Source of the DNA: JAPWJZ01 sp038247245
GTDB taxonomy: Bacteria > Pseudomonadota > Alphaproteobacteria > Micavibrionales > UBA2020
Assembly: GCA_038247245.1 (NCBI GenBank)
Contig: JBBRVE010000085.1
Coordinates: forward strand, 1 to 12,686
DNA length: 12,686 nucleotides
Direction: 5' to 3'
The notes beneath the pieces were generated by a model. The model had not been told where the DNA came from. It ran no database searches and saw nothing but the letters and a program-made list of their open reading frames with translations. Below are positions 6,750 to 12,686 of this stretch, one piece after another; the first letter of the stretch is position 1; each line of letters opens with the position of its first letter. Both the position numbers and the translations under genes were made by a program.

Positions 6750-6821
6750 AACGACGACCGTCACGGGAAATACTGTTTGCTTCCGGACGCTGATTTTTTT
6801 TCAAAAAAGGATTACTTATTT

Positions 6822-7436
6822 ATGGGACGCAAGCTGGAATTTTGCCGTGACAAGGCCCTGCACACCGCAATGGAAAGTTTTTGGGCACATGGCTATGAAT
6901 CAACCTCGATGCGCGATCTGGCGCAGCGCCTGGGCCTGCATCTGGGCTCGGTCTATAACGCGCTTGGCGACAAAGAAAAGGTGTTCGAAGCCGCACTGCG
7001 CCTCAATTTTCTGGAACACATGCAGCCCCGCCTGAAGGCGCTGGCTGAGGACCCCAACCCGCTGCAGGCGCTTGACCGCCACCTGAGCCATATCGTGGAA
7101 GAATGCAGCAAGCCTGAAGCCGGCCCCGGCTGCTTTATTACCAACTCGCTTTTGGAAATCACCCATATCAATGACAACATCACCGCATTGCTGAACGATT
7201 ACATGACGCAGTGGCAGGAAGCCTATGCGACCTGCATCGAAAATGCCAAGCGGATGGGCCAGGTGCCGCAATCGACCGATGCGAAAAAATATTCGCACAT
7301 GCTGCTGGCATCGGCATTGTCGATGCGCGCCTTTGCGAAGTTGCAGATCCCCATGCAGTCGATTGATGACATCCGCGCCTGCACGCTGAAGGCGCTGGCG
7401 AGCAACACCGACAATCTCAAGGCGTCGGCGGCTTAA
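6822..7436 (+). CDS. TetR/AcrR-family transcriptional regulator
   Basis: The 204-residue protein is a dimeric DNA-binding repressor by family. The N-terminal helix-turn-helix domain is textbook: GRKLEFCRDKALHTAMESFW, then GYESTSMRDLAQRLGLHLGS and VYNALGDKEKVFEAAL, with the recognition helix at about 38-47. The C-terminal ligand and dimer domain carries GPGCFITNSLLE (residues 101-112), typical of a TetR subfamily that often guards oxidoreductase or efflux genes. Cys residues at 8, 95, 104, 138 and 187 could be redox-responsive, but this is not shown. ATG 6822 is preferred: AGGA lies 10 bases upstream and MGRK starts the domain. The upstream in-frame TTG 6684 would add an unrelated leader. No efflux or enzyme gene sits beside it, so the target is unclear, perhaps itself or the divergent small gene. 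Its 3' end overlaps the minus-strand ankyrin remnant by 20 bases. Confidence 0.93.
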   Translation: MGRKLEFCRDKALHTAMESFWAHGYESTSMRDLAQRLGLHLGSVYNALGDKEKVFEAALRLNFLEHMQPRLKALAEDPNPLQALDRHLSHIVEECSKPEAGPGCFITNSLLEITHINDNITALLNDYMTQWQEAYATCIENAKRMGQVPQSTDAKKYSHMLLASALSMRAFAKLQIPMQSIDDIRACTLKALASNTDNLKASAA

Positions 7437-7650
7437 GGTTTCTTTTGACGGCTGATTGTTTCAGGTTGCGCAATGTCTCTTGCGCGATATCGGCTTGGCG
7501 CGATTCCACATATTTTTCCTGCGCGGTTTTACGGGCATCGTCGGGCAACGCATCCCAATGCGCGCCCGCGGACAGCAGCATATCGACGACCGCGCGGCGT
7601 GTGGCGATATCATTGATGTCGGCGGCTGCGGAGAGTGCGTGACGGGGCTG
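7417..7650 (-). pseudogene. 3' continuation of ankyrin gene beyond an in-frame amber codon
   Basis: Directly after TAG 7651-7653, in the same frame, 77 sense codons follow before TGA 7417-7419. They read QPRHALSAAADIND, then ATRRAVVDMLLSAGAHWDAL, which completes an ankyrin repeat begun before the stop (LNFMIAQGADPDSTAHM). A charged helix then leads to KRNLKPPTP, the same Pro/Lys-rich ending seen on the neighbouring paralogues. No start codon with a ribosome site exists within it. The stretch therefore looks like the genuine C-terminus of the gene starting at 8097, separated by one point change (for example CAG to TAG), a sequencing error, or read-through. The last 20 bases overlap the TetR gene's 3' end on the other strand. 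Confidence 0.8.
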
Positions 7651-8097
7651 CTACATATGCGCGGTGGAATCCGGGTCAGCCCCTTGCGCGATCATGAAAT
7701 TCAGGACGTCGATATCGGCATCACCCGCTGCCTTCACGAACAGCGCGCCCGACATGAATTGCGGGTCTGCGCCCATGACGGCGAGCGGTTTCACGAATTC
7801 AAGTTTTCCCATCACGGGCAGGATAGATTCGGCGATACGGCGCGTGTCATCGGGTTTTTGTTCCGCAAGATAGCGGAACAGCCCGGTCGCGCTTGCCTGC
7901 AGCGACAGCACAACCAGCGACATATGCGCCATTTTCGGCGTTACCGCATCGATGGTGGCGAAATAGCCGACCAGTTCATCGCGCTTCACGTCTGATTTCT
8001 GGAACATATCCTTTAGCAACACCGCGACCATGCTGCGGTCATCGTCCTTGGCCGCGCGGTAGATGGCGTCTTGCATATCCGTATCTTGCGCGGTCAT
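7651..8097 (-). CDS. Ankyrin-repeat protein, truncated by amber stop
   Basis: As written the product has 148 residues; with the amber codon read through it would have 226. The N-terminus (DAIYRAAKDDDRSMVAVLLK) and the end (SGALFVKAAGDADIDVLNFM, then IAQGADPDSTAHM) are recognisable ankyrin units; the middle (SLVVLSLQASATGLFRYLAE) is degenerate. ATG 8097 overlaps the TGA of the upstream paralogue as ATGA (8094-8097), a sign of translational coupling, so this is the last gene of the three-gene unit starting at 9874. The frame is open to 8250, but that part overlaps the upstream gene and has no ankyrin character. The stop falls in the middle of a repeat, which would leave an exposed half-repeat. 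It lacks the C-terminal module of the three larger paralogues. Confidence 0.75.
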   Translation of the reverse strand: MTAQDTDMQDAIYRAAKDDDRSMVAVLLKDMFQKSDVKRDELVGYFATIDAVTPKMAHMSLVVLSLQASATGLFRYLAEQKPDDTRRIAESILPVMGKLEFVKPLAVMGADPQFMSGALFVKAAGDADIDVLNFMIAQGADPDSTAHM

Positions 8098-9020
8098 GGC
8101 GCGCCCGGCAATAAAGGTTTGCGGCGGGCAAGACCCGCAATGCGGTTTTGCGCGATATCGCGCATGATGCGGTCGGCATCCAGCTGTGCGCGGTAACGGG
8201 GCGGCACTGCATCCAGCAGTTTCTGCGCTTCTTCCGGCTGCGCGGCCCAAAGCGCGGGCGCAAAGGCCTGCGCCAATTGCTGCCGGTGACCCAGCAGCGA
8301 TACGGCGGACTGGCCGAAACGGTCTTCGGCCAGCATATCGGCAACGCCAAGGCGGGATGTGTTCGCGATGTAATCCAGCACTGCGGGTGTTTGCCCCGCG
8401 CGGATTGCCAGCATAAGGCCGGTCATGCCATCGCCAGAAACTTTATCGGCCAGTTTTTCAGCAGTAAAGCCGCCGGAAAAATGCGCCGCGAAAAGATTTT
8501 TTTCCGTATCAAGATTGACGGCGACGTTTTGCAGCAGCCCTTCGGCATCGTGCGACTGGCCGATGGACAGTAGGCTCACGATATCCTCGCCGGGTTTCAG
8601 CAGGCGGCGTTCGATATATCCGGCATCGCCATGCTTCAGGGCATAGATACCGGCCTTCATGCGTTCATCGGCGTCCATGCCGCCAGCGACAAGCCGTTCC
8701 AGCAGTTTATACGCGCTGTCTTTGTCTTCTTCGAAAAAAGCCCAGAGTTTATCGAATCCGACGCCCTTTGCACTGCAGCCCAGATCGAGCAGCAGGTGCG
8801 CCATCTGCAGGTCGTCGGTGCGGTGGATAGCCCATGACAAAAATGGAATACCGCCCGATGCCTGCGTCGTATCCGCGCCGTTGCGTATCAACGCCTCGAC
8901 CTGCGGATAAGACAGCATATCAACGGCGATTGCGAGCGCGGCGTTTTTTTCGGGTTGCGTGGCGGCCTGCATCTTGGCCAGCCATGTGTCAAAACGGGGG
9001 TCATTCATCGCCGCTGTCAT
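8094..9020 (-). CDS. Ankyrin-like protein with shared C-terminal module
   Basis: The 308-residue protein has degenerate ankyrin repeats in residues about 25-190 (NAALAIAVDMLSYPQVEALI, then RNGADTTQASGG; FLSWAIHRTDDLQMAHLLLD). Residues about 195-300 are a module shared with the genes at 9996 and 11124: GMTGLMLAIRAGQTPAVLDY, VADMLAEDRFGQSAVSLL, FAPALWAAQPEEAQKLLDAV and a final basic helix (RIAGLARRK). The tail ends KPLLPGAP. ATG 9020 overlaps the upstream TGA as ATGA (9017-9020); ATG 9008 (MNDPRF) is an alternative. It is the middle gene of the 9874-7417 unit. No signal peptide, membrane segment or enzyme motif is seen. The function is unknown, presumably protein binding. Confidence 0.82.
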   Translation of the reverse strand: MTAAMNDPRFDTWLAKMQAATQPEKNAALAIAVDMLSYPQVEALIRNGADTTQASGGIPFLSWAIHRTDDLQMAHLLLDLGCSAKGVGFDKLWAFFEEDKDSAYKLLERLVAGGMDADERMKAGIYALKHGDAGYIERRLLKPGEDIVSLLSIGQSHDAEGLLQNVAVNLDTEKNLFAAHFSGGFTAEKLADKVSGDGMTGLMLAIRAGQTPAVLDYIANTSRLGVADMLAEDRFGQSAVSLLGHRQQLAQAFAPALWAAQPEEAQKLLDAVPPRYRAQLDADRIMRDIAQNRIAGLARRKPLLPGAP

Positions 9021-9874
9021 GGTTTCGGCGCGGGGGGCGGGACTTTCTTGCCTTGCGCGGCCAGATGGTCTTCGATCATGCGGGCGCACATGCCCTGGCC
9101 ATTTTCACGCGCCCAGCGCAGCGCAAGGCCGCCATCGGCGGGGATCTTCGCGCCGCGTTTCAGCAGGAATTCCAGCACGCGGGTATGGCCATAGGCGGCG
9201 GCCACATCGGCCATGCCGCCATTGCGGGCATGAAGGTCGGCACCGGCATCGAGCAGCACCTCGACCATGTTTTTATGGCCGTTGCGGCAGGCGGCGTACA
9301 GCGCGGCATTGTCGTTGATGGCCACGATCGCGCCTGCGCGGATCAGCTGGCGCGCCACATGTTCGTTGCCGGTGGCGGCTGCGACCTTCAGCGGTTCGCC
9401 GTAGCGTGCATTCACATCGGCCTTTTCGGCGATCAGCAGTTCCATCATGCGCGTGCTGCGCAAACCGGCGGCGATGATGATTGCCTTGCCTTGCTGGGCA
9501 TGGATATCGGCGCCCTGCTGCATCAGGTATTTCGCAACATCGCGCTGGCCGTTGGCGACCGCGATATGCAGCGCCGCGCCCTGACCTTCGTTCGCCGATA
9601 CGCCGTGCTTGAACAGCACGCGCAGCACATTCATATGCGCGAATTCGGTCGCGAGTTTCAGGGGTGCGTTGTCTTCGGTATGCGGGTTCGCGCCGGAGGC
9701 GATCAGGAAAGCGGCGCGGATATCGCGGCCATTTTTCGCGGCATTCACCAGCGAGCGGTCGAGGCTACCCTGCCGGATCCAGATCGAAAAGCGGCGCGCG
9801 GCGTTGAAGGCTTTTTTGAGCAAGCCTTCGCCGTTCTTTTTCTTGCCGCCGTTATCGTTCTTGGGGACAGACAT
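9017..9874 (-). CDS. Ankyrin-repeat protein with eight or so repeats
   Basis: This is the most regular ankyrin protein in the window. From ATG 9874 it has 285 residues. A basic Gly/Lys-rich start (KNDNGGKKKNG) and a cationic helix (LLKKAFNAARRFSIWIRQ) precede about seven to eight repeats at residues 38-270, e.g. GAALHIAVANGQRDVAKYLM, QQGADIHAQQGK, NAALYAACRNGHKNMVEVLL, DAGADLHARNGG. The tail is KKVPPPAPKP. ATG 9874 is chosen because AAGG lies six bases upstream; the longer frame begins at TTG 9889. It heads a three-gene unit, its TGA overlapping the next ATG. It lacks the C-terminal module of its neighbours. The cationic helix before the repeats could contact membranes or nucleic acid; that is inference. 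Confidence 0.9.
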   Translation of the reverse strand: MSVPKNDNGGKKKNGEGLLKKAFNAARRFSIWIRQGSLDRSLVNAAKNGRDIRAAFLIASGANPHTEDNAPLKLATEFAHMNVLRVLFKHGVSANEGQGAALHIAVANGQRDVAKYLMQQGADIHAQQGKAIIIAAGLRSTRMMELLIAEKADVNARYGEPLKVAAATGNEHVARQLIRAGAIVAINDNAALYAACRNGHKNMVEVLLDAGADLHARNGGMADVAAAYGHTRVLEFLLKRGAKIPADGGLALRWARENGQGMCARMIEDHLAAQGKKVPPPAPKP

Positions 9875-9930
9875 GCCCTGCCTTTTCAAGCGTCGCGGTT
9901 GGTAGAATCTTAATGGTGAACAGATTCAAA

Positions 9931-9957
9931 ACTATACATAAGCCGCCCCTGCGTCAA
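9931..9957 (-). promoter_or_regulatory. Candidate promoter for the three-gene ankyrin unit
   Basis: On the minus strand, TTGACG (9957-9952) and TATAGT (9936-9931) match -35 and -10 boxes well, but the spacing of 15 bases is shorter than usual. The pair lies in the only sizeable gap (9875-9995) of the ankyrin cluster, about 57 bases before ATG 9874. Confidence 0.4.
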
Positions 9958-9995
9958 CGGGGAGAATCTGAAACCAAGTGTTTGATATAAAAAGT

Positions 9996-11120
9996 TTATT
10001 TACGCGGCGGGGTCAGCGACCAGCGCTTGGGGTCGGCTTTCTTGCGCAGGTGATACAGCTGCAGTTCCAGATCCATGGCGGCGGGCATCGGCAAACCCGC
10101 GCTCATATCCTTCAGTGCCTCGTTGATCTCCCGCAGACCCGCCGGATTATTGTGCCAGAGGCGCACATCGAACAGCGCCTGTTCTTCGCCGCGCGAGGCG
10201 AGGATGAGCAGCACGGACACGCCATTTTTATCCTGCAGCAGCAGGTCGGCGGCGGTCAGGTATTTGCCGTCGTCCTTTTCAGCTGCCGCCACGATATCGG
10301 AAAAACAGCCGGTGCGGGCGGCAAGATGCATCAGCGTTGCGCCCTGTTCGATCAGGCCAAAGGGGATCTGGCGCATATCATCCATATCCGGATGATTGGG
10401 GCAGACATAGGCGTAATACAGCTCCCAGTTATGCGCGTCCTGTTTCAGCATATCCTTGTAATGCGCGGCGACTACATCCGTCGTCGCACCGCCGAACTTC
10501 GCCACATACGATTCACGACGGCCATGCAACCCCGCCACGACCAAAGCGTGATGGATTTCCGCGTCCTTGGAAAACAGGTATGACATCATGGCAAGGTTGC
10601 CGGCATAAAATGCGGCGGAGAAACTGCGGCCTGCCACGTTGATATCCGCGCCTGCATCCTTCAGTTGCTGCATCTGCGATGCCGTACCGTGTTCGGCCAC
10701 ATGCAGCACGGCGGCCTGTGCGGGGGCATGATTGTTGCGGATCAGGAAAGCGGCGACCGGCAGGGCGGATGCGTGATGTTCGACCAGCTGGCGCAGGATA
10801 TCGCCTGCGTCTTCGGCGGGCAGCGAAAAACCGCGCGCGAACATATCGGCCACAATGCCCACCTGTCCTTCCTGCGCGGCGCGACGGAAGACATTGATGG
10901 TGACGGGATTGAGCGGTATCGGCGCAGTTTTATTATCGTTCAGCAGGCGTTGCAGTTTATGCCACTGTTTCAGGTTGGCGGCCTGTTGCAGGCTGTTCCA
11001 GAAATCCCCGTTCGGCCCGCCAATACCGCGCAGCGATGCCGGCGCATTGAACGACGCCTTCGGGGCGTCACTGCCGCCGGTTTTAAAGCCATCGGCCTGA
11101 TTGTCGGGGTTTGCGTTCAT
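9996..11120 (-). CDS. Ankyrin-like protein with shared C-terminal module
   Basis: The 374-residue protein begins with about 38 low-complexity Asn/Gly/Ala residues, probably unfolded. Weak ankyrin units follow at about 40-200: INVFRRAAQEGQVGIVADMF, AAVLHVAEHGTASQMQQLKD then AGADINVAG, and FSAAFYAGNLAMMSYLF. Residues 258-362 are the module shared with the 8094 and 11124 genes: EQGATLMHLAARTGCFSDIV, LTAADLLLQDKNGVSVLLIL, LFDVRLWHNNPAGLREINEA, ending LRKKA. The tail is RWSLTPPRK. ATG 11120 lies three bases after the TAA of the upstream paralogue (11124-11126), so the two are co-translated from one mRNA; only a weak TAAGA precedes the ATG. I saw no terminator hairpin with a T-run after the stop at 9996. 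The function is unknown. Confidence 0.85.
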   Translation of the reverse strand: MNANPDNQADGFKTGGSDAPKASFNAPASLRGIGGPNGDFWNSLQQAANLKQWHKLQRLLNDNKTAPIPLNPVTINVFRRAAQEGQVGIVADMFARGFSLPAEDAGDILRQLVEHHASALPVAAFLIRNNHAPAQAAVLHVAEHGTASQMQQLKDAGADINVAGRSFSAAFYAGNLAMMSYLFSKDAEIHHALVVAGLHGRRESYVAKFGGATTDVVAAHYKDMLKQDAHNWELYYAYVCPNHPDMDDMRQIPFGLIEQGATLMHLAARTGCFSDIVAAAEKDDGKYLTAADLLLQDKNGVSVLLILASRGEEQALFDVRLWHNNPAGLREINEALKDMSAGLPMPAAMDLELQLYHLRKKADPKRWSLTPPRK

Positions 11121-11123
11121 ATC

Positions 11124-12653
11124 TTACGGCGACAGTTTCGGCGGCAGCTTCGGCGGTGGTTTCAGCCCGTTCGCGCTGTTCGCCGCTTTTTTGCGAAGCT
11201 CGCGGTAGTTGATTTCGTTCGCGATCGGCCCCACCTGGATTTTTTTCTGAAACTGTTCTGGCAGCATCGCAATCACTTCCTTCACTTCATAAACCCTGTC
11301 GGCCCAGAAGGAGGGATGGAAGAAGTCCTGCAGCGCCTTGTGCTGCGCAAGGTGCGAGAAAACCATATCAATGCGGTCATCGGGGTGGAACAGGTCGTCG
11401 CCCCTGAGCTTGCCGGATGTGGCCCGCCCGACGATATCCGCGAATTTTCCGGTCTGCGCCGCGATCAGAAGTCCGGTGTCGCCCGACGAGCCTTTGGTGG
11501 TGCGAAGGTCATCGAGGGTATAGGCGCCCGTGAAGGTCTGGTTGAATTCGTCAAATTTCTTCAGCCGCGTATCGGCCAGTTGGCCGCGATACCCTTCGAC
11601 AATTGCGCGCACCATGCCCGAATTGCGTTCGCGGCGGGCGGCGGTCCAGGCTTCGCTTTGCAGCACGGTGTGGTCCGCGCCGTATTTCATCAGCAGCCTG
11701 ACCATATCGCCATGACGCTGGCGCACAGCCTGCACCAGCGGCGTTTCGCGATATTCATGCACATTGGGGTTGGCGCGGTGCTGCAGCAGGTATTCTGCCG
11801 CTTCCTGTTCGTTGCCGCGGGCGGCGTCGCGCAGCGCCCTGCCGTTCTGCGCGTTGACATCCGCGCCATGCGCCAGCAGCAGCGATGCCGTATCGAAGTT
11901 ATTGTTCGACAGCGCGGCCACAAAGGCCTCGCCCTTTTTCGCGTTTGCATCGACCTTGCGGTCAAGGAAAAGCTGAAGCATTTCCACGCTGCCCGACCGA
12001 CCGGCTTCGATAAATCCCGAATAGTCGTTCGCCTGCACATCCGCACCCTTGTCGAGCAGGAATTCGACCAGCGCGAGGTTCTGGGAAGACACAGCCTTGC
12101 TCAGCACGCTGCCGCCATAGTTGTGCGCGTTGATGTCTGCGCCGGCATCCAGCAGTAGTTTCACGACCGCGAGGTTGCCGTTTTCGGCGGCTTCGCGGAT
12201 GGGATCGTTGCTCCAGGTGGTGGCATCGGCTTCTTTCGACAGCAGATACCTGACCGCCGCTTCGTGGCCTTTCTTGACCGCTGTGCGCAACATTTCTTCG
12301 TTATAGTAATGAACGTCGAGCTCGCATTCCTCGATTAAGAATTTCAGGAATTCCACGTTTCCCGCACTGGCAGCCGCTTCGCCCAAGCGGTTCATATTGG
12401 TCTTGTCCGACCATTCTGAATCGTTCCTGACCATTTCCTTGAACATATCGATGCGGCCATGCTCGACGGCGGTGAGCAGGATGGTATCGTTGCGCGACCA
12501 GTCGGCCGGCACCTGCATCAGCATCCTGAACCGCCAGCTGTCGTTCTGTTCCAGCGCCGCCACCATATCGGTGTTCAGCTGGTCCGCGCCGCGCATGCGG
12601 AGCGTGGCGCGCCAGTGGTGATCGGCAAGGCTGGGCTTTTTGTTGTCGGTCAT
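11124..12653 (-). CDS. Large ankyrin-repeat protein with shared C-terminal module
   Basis: The 509-residue protein carries about nine to ten ankyrin repeats at residues 55-355, the best being PIREAAENGNLAVVKLLL, DAGADINAHNYGGS, LSKAVSSQNLALVEFLLDKG, and RALRDAARGNEQEAAEYLLQ. A linker (360-390) leads to the shared C-terminal module (about 390-490): GDTGLLIAAQTGKFADIV, LRGDDLFHPDDRIDMVFSHL, FFHPSFWADRVYEVKEVIAM, and YRELRKKA. The tail LKPPPKLPPKLSP is Pro/Lys-rich. No signal peptide or catalytic motif is seen. ATG 12653 has no ribosome site; an inverted repeat and a tandem 10-mer occupy that position. It heads the two-gene unit with 9996-11120; a promoter would lie beyond the window. It is probably a cytoplasmic or exported protein-binding scaffold; the partner is unknown. 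Confidence 0.9.
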   Translation of the reverse strand: MTDNKKPSLADHHWRATLRMRGADQLNTDMVAALEQNDSWRFRMLMQVPADWSRNDTILLTAVEHGRIDMFKEMVRNDSEWSDKTNMNRLGEAAASAGNVEFLKFLIEECELDVHYYNEEMLRTAVKKGHEAAVRYLLSKEADATTWSNDPIREAAENGNLAVVKLLLDAGADINAHNYGGSVLSKAVSSQNLALVEFLLDKGADVQANDYSGFIEAGRSGSVEMLQLFLDRKVDANAKKGEAFVAALSNNNFDTASLLLAHGADVNAQNGRALRDAARGNEQEAAEYLLQHRANPNVHEYRETPLVQAVRQRHGDMVRLLMKYGADHTVLQSEAWTAARRERNSGMVRAIVEGYRGQLADTRLKKFDEFNQTFTGAYTLDDLRTTKGSSGDTGLLIAAQTGKFADIVGRATSGKLRGDDLFHPDDRIDMVFSHLAQHKALQDFFHPSFWADRVYEVKEVIAMLPEQFQKKIQVGPIANEINYRELRKKAANSANGLKPPPKLPPKLSP

Positions 12654-12654
12654 A

Positions 12655-12686
12655 CCGTTAAGCGCCGTTAAGATTGTTGAACGGCG
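12655..12686. repeat. Tandem 10-mer and inverted repeat before the large ankyrin gene
   Basis: CCGTTAAG occurs at 12655-12662 and again at 12665-12672. The second copy overlaps an inverted repeat, CGCCGTT (12663-12669) with AACGGCG (12680-12686) around a 10-base loop. The hairpin ends nine bases before ATG 12653, where a ribosome site would be expected, so it may affect translation or bind a protein. The window ends here. Confidence 0.5.

Larger units (their letters stand above)
6394..6821. other. 428-bp divergent intergenic region
   Basis: This region separates the small minus-strand gene (start 6393) from the TetR-family gene (start 6822). I see no protein gene in it. It holds a perfect palindrome at 6686-6697, plus-strand promoter-like pairs at 6585-6614 and 6720-6749, and a small hairpin at 6652-6666 (AGGCT and AGCCT arms) with no T-run after it. 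A 10-codon reading frame at 6717-6749 starts with ATG directly abutting AAGGA, too close for normal initiation. I found no convincing promoter for the minus-strand gene. Confidence 0.6.

Noticed and set aside
6684..6821. 46-residue N-terminal extension of the TetR-family protein from TTG 6684
   Set aside because: TetR proteins start near MGRK; AGGA and ATG 6822 fit well. The extension would cover the palindrome and promoter-like sequence.
8098..8250. Extended start of the last ankyrin gene
   Set aside because: It overlaps the upstream gene and has Cys/Pro/Arg-rich non-ankyrin content; the ATGA overlap at 8094-8097 marks the start.
8834..9913. 359-codon open frame on the plus strand
   Set aside because: It is the mirror of the regular ankyrin gene at 9017-9874 and runs through two coupled genes. 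It has no ribosome site and no domain.
9946..9962. CCCC/GGGG inverted repeat as a terminator of the 9996 gene
   Set aside because: Only four paired bases and no T-tract on the minus strand; it overlaps the better-supported promoter-like TTGACG.
10665..12158. 497-codon open frame on the plus strand
   Set aside because: It is antisense to two ankyrin genes whose proteins show clear repeat patterns. It has no recognisable domain and is rich in His/Arg/Phe/Val, as expected from reversed ankyrin codons. GC-rich codon bias creates such mirrors.
8600..12650. Tandem ankyrin repeats as a DNA repeat array or CRISPR
   Set aside because: The similarity is at protein level with a 33-residue period. The nucleotide units diverge and have no constant repeat with variable spacers.

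Overview
The window looks like chromosomal DNA of an alphaproteobacterium. The basis is GC-rich coding with G/C-ending codons, AGGA-type ribosome sites, ankyrin-repeat gene families, a CHASE3-GAF-GGDEF sensor and a TetR regulator. A Micavibrio-like or other Rhodospirillales-related lineage is a guess; there is no rRNA or housekeeping marker to place it. No tRNA, rRNA, CRISPR, transposase or phage gene is visible.

Layout. (1) 1-1565 (+): the 3' part of a membrane diguanylate cyclase, broken by a one-base frameshift at about 789. (2) 1671-2903 (-): a small ankyrin protein followed directly by a pseudopilin-like membrane protein. A 25-bp direct repeat, whose first copy encodes the ankyrin C-terminus, brackets the pseudopilin gene. 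(3) 3082-3576 (+): a 164-residue unknown protein with a strong ribosome site and a strong terminator. (4) 3670-4362 (+): a five- to six-repeat ankyrin protein, probably leaderless. (5) 4369-5941 (-): a serine-hydrolase-like protein co-transcribed with a small protein carrying one degenerate ankyrin-like unit. (6) 6154-6393 (-): a small unknown protein with its own terminator. (7) 6394-6821: a 428-bp divergent regulatory gap holding a perfect 12-bp palindrome, then a TetR-family regulator (6822-7436, +). (8) 7417-12653 (-): five tandem ankyrin paralogues in two transcription units, 12653-9996 and 9874-7417. The genes are joined by a 3-bp gap or by ATGA stop/start overlaps. The last gene is cut by an in-frame amber codon, beyond which the ankyrin reading frame continues for 77 codons.

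How it may work together. At least seven ankyrin or ankyrin-like proteins, a hydrolase and a pseudopilin-like protein lie within 11 kb. Most end in a short Pro/Lys-rich tail, and three of the five tandem paralogues share a C-terminal module of about 100 residues that I cannot name. This fits an expanding family of protein-binding, possibly exported or toxin/immunity-type proteins. That function is inference; no secretion machinery or catalytic ankyrin fusion is seen here.
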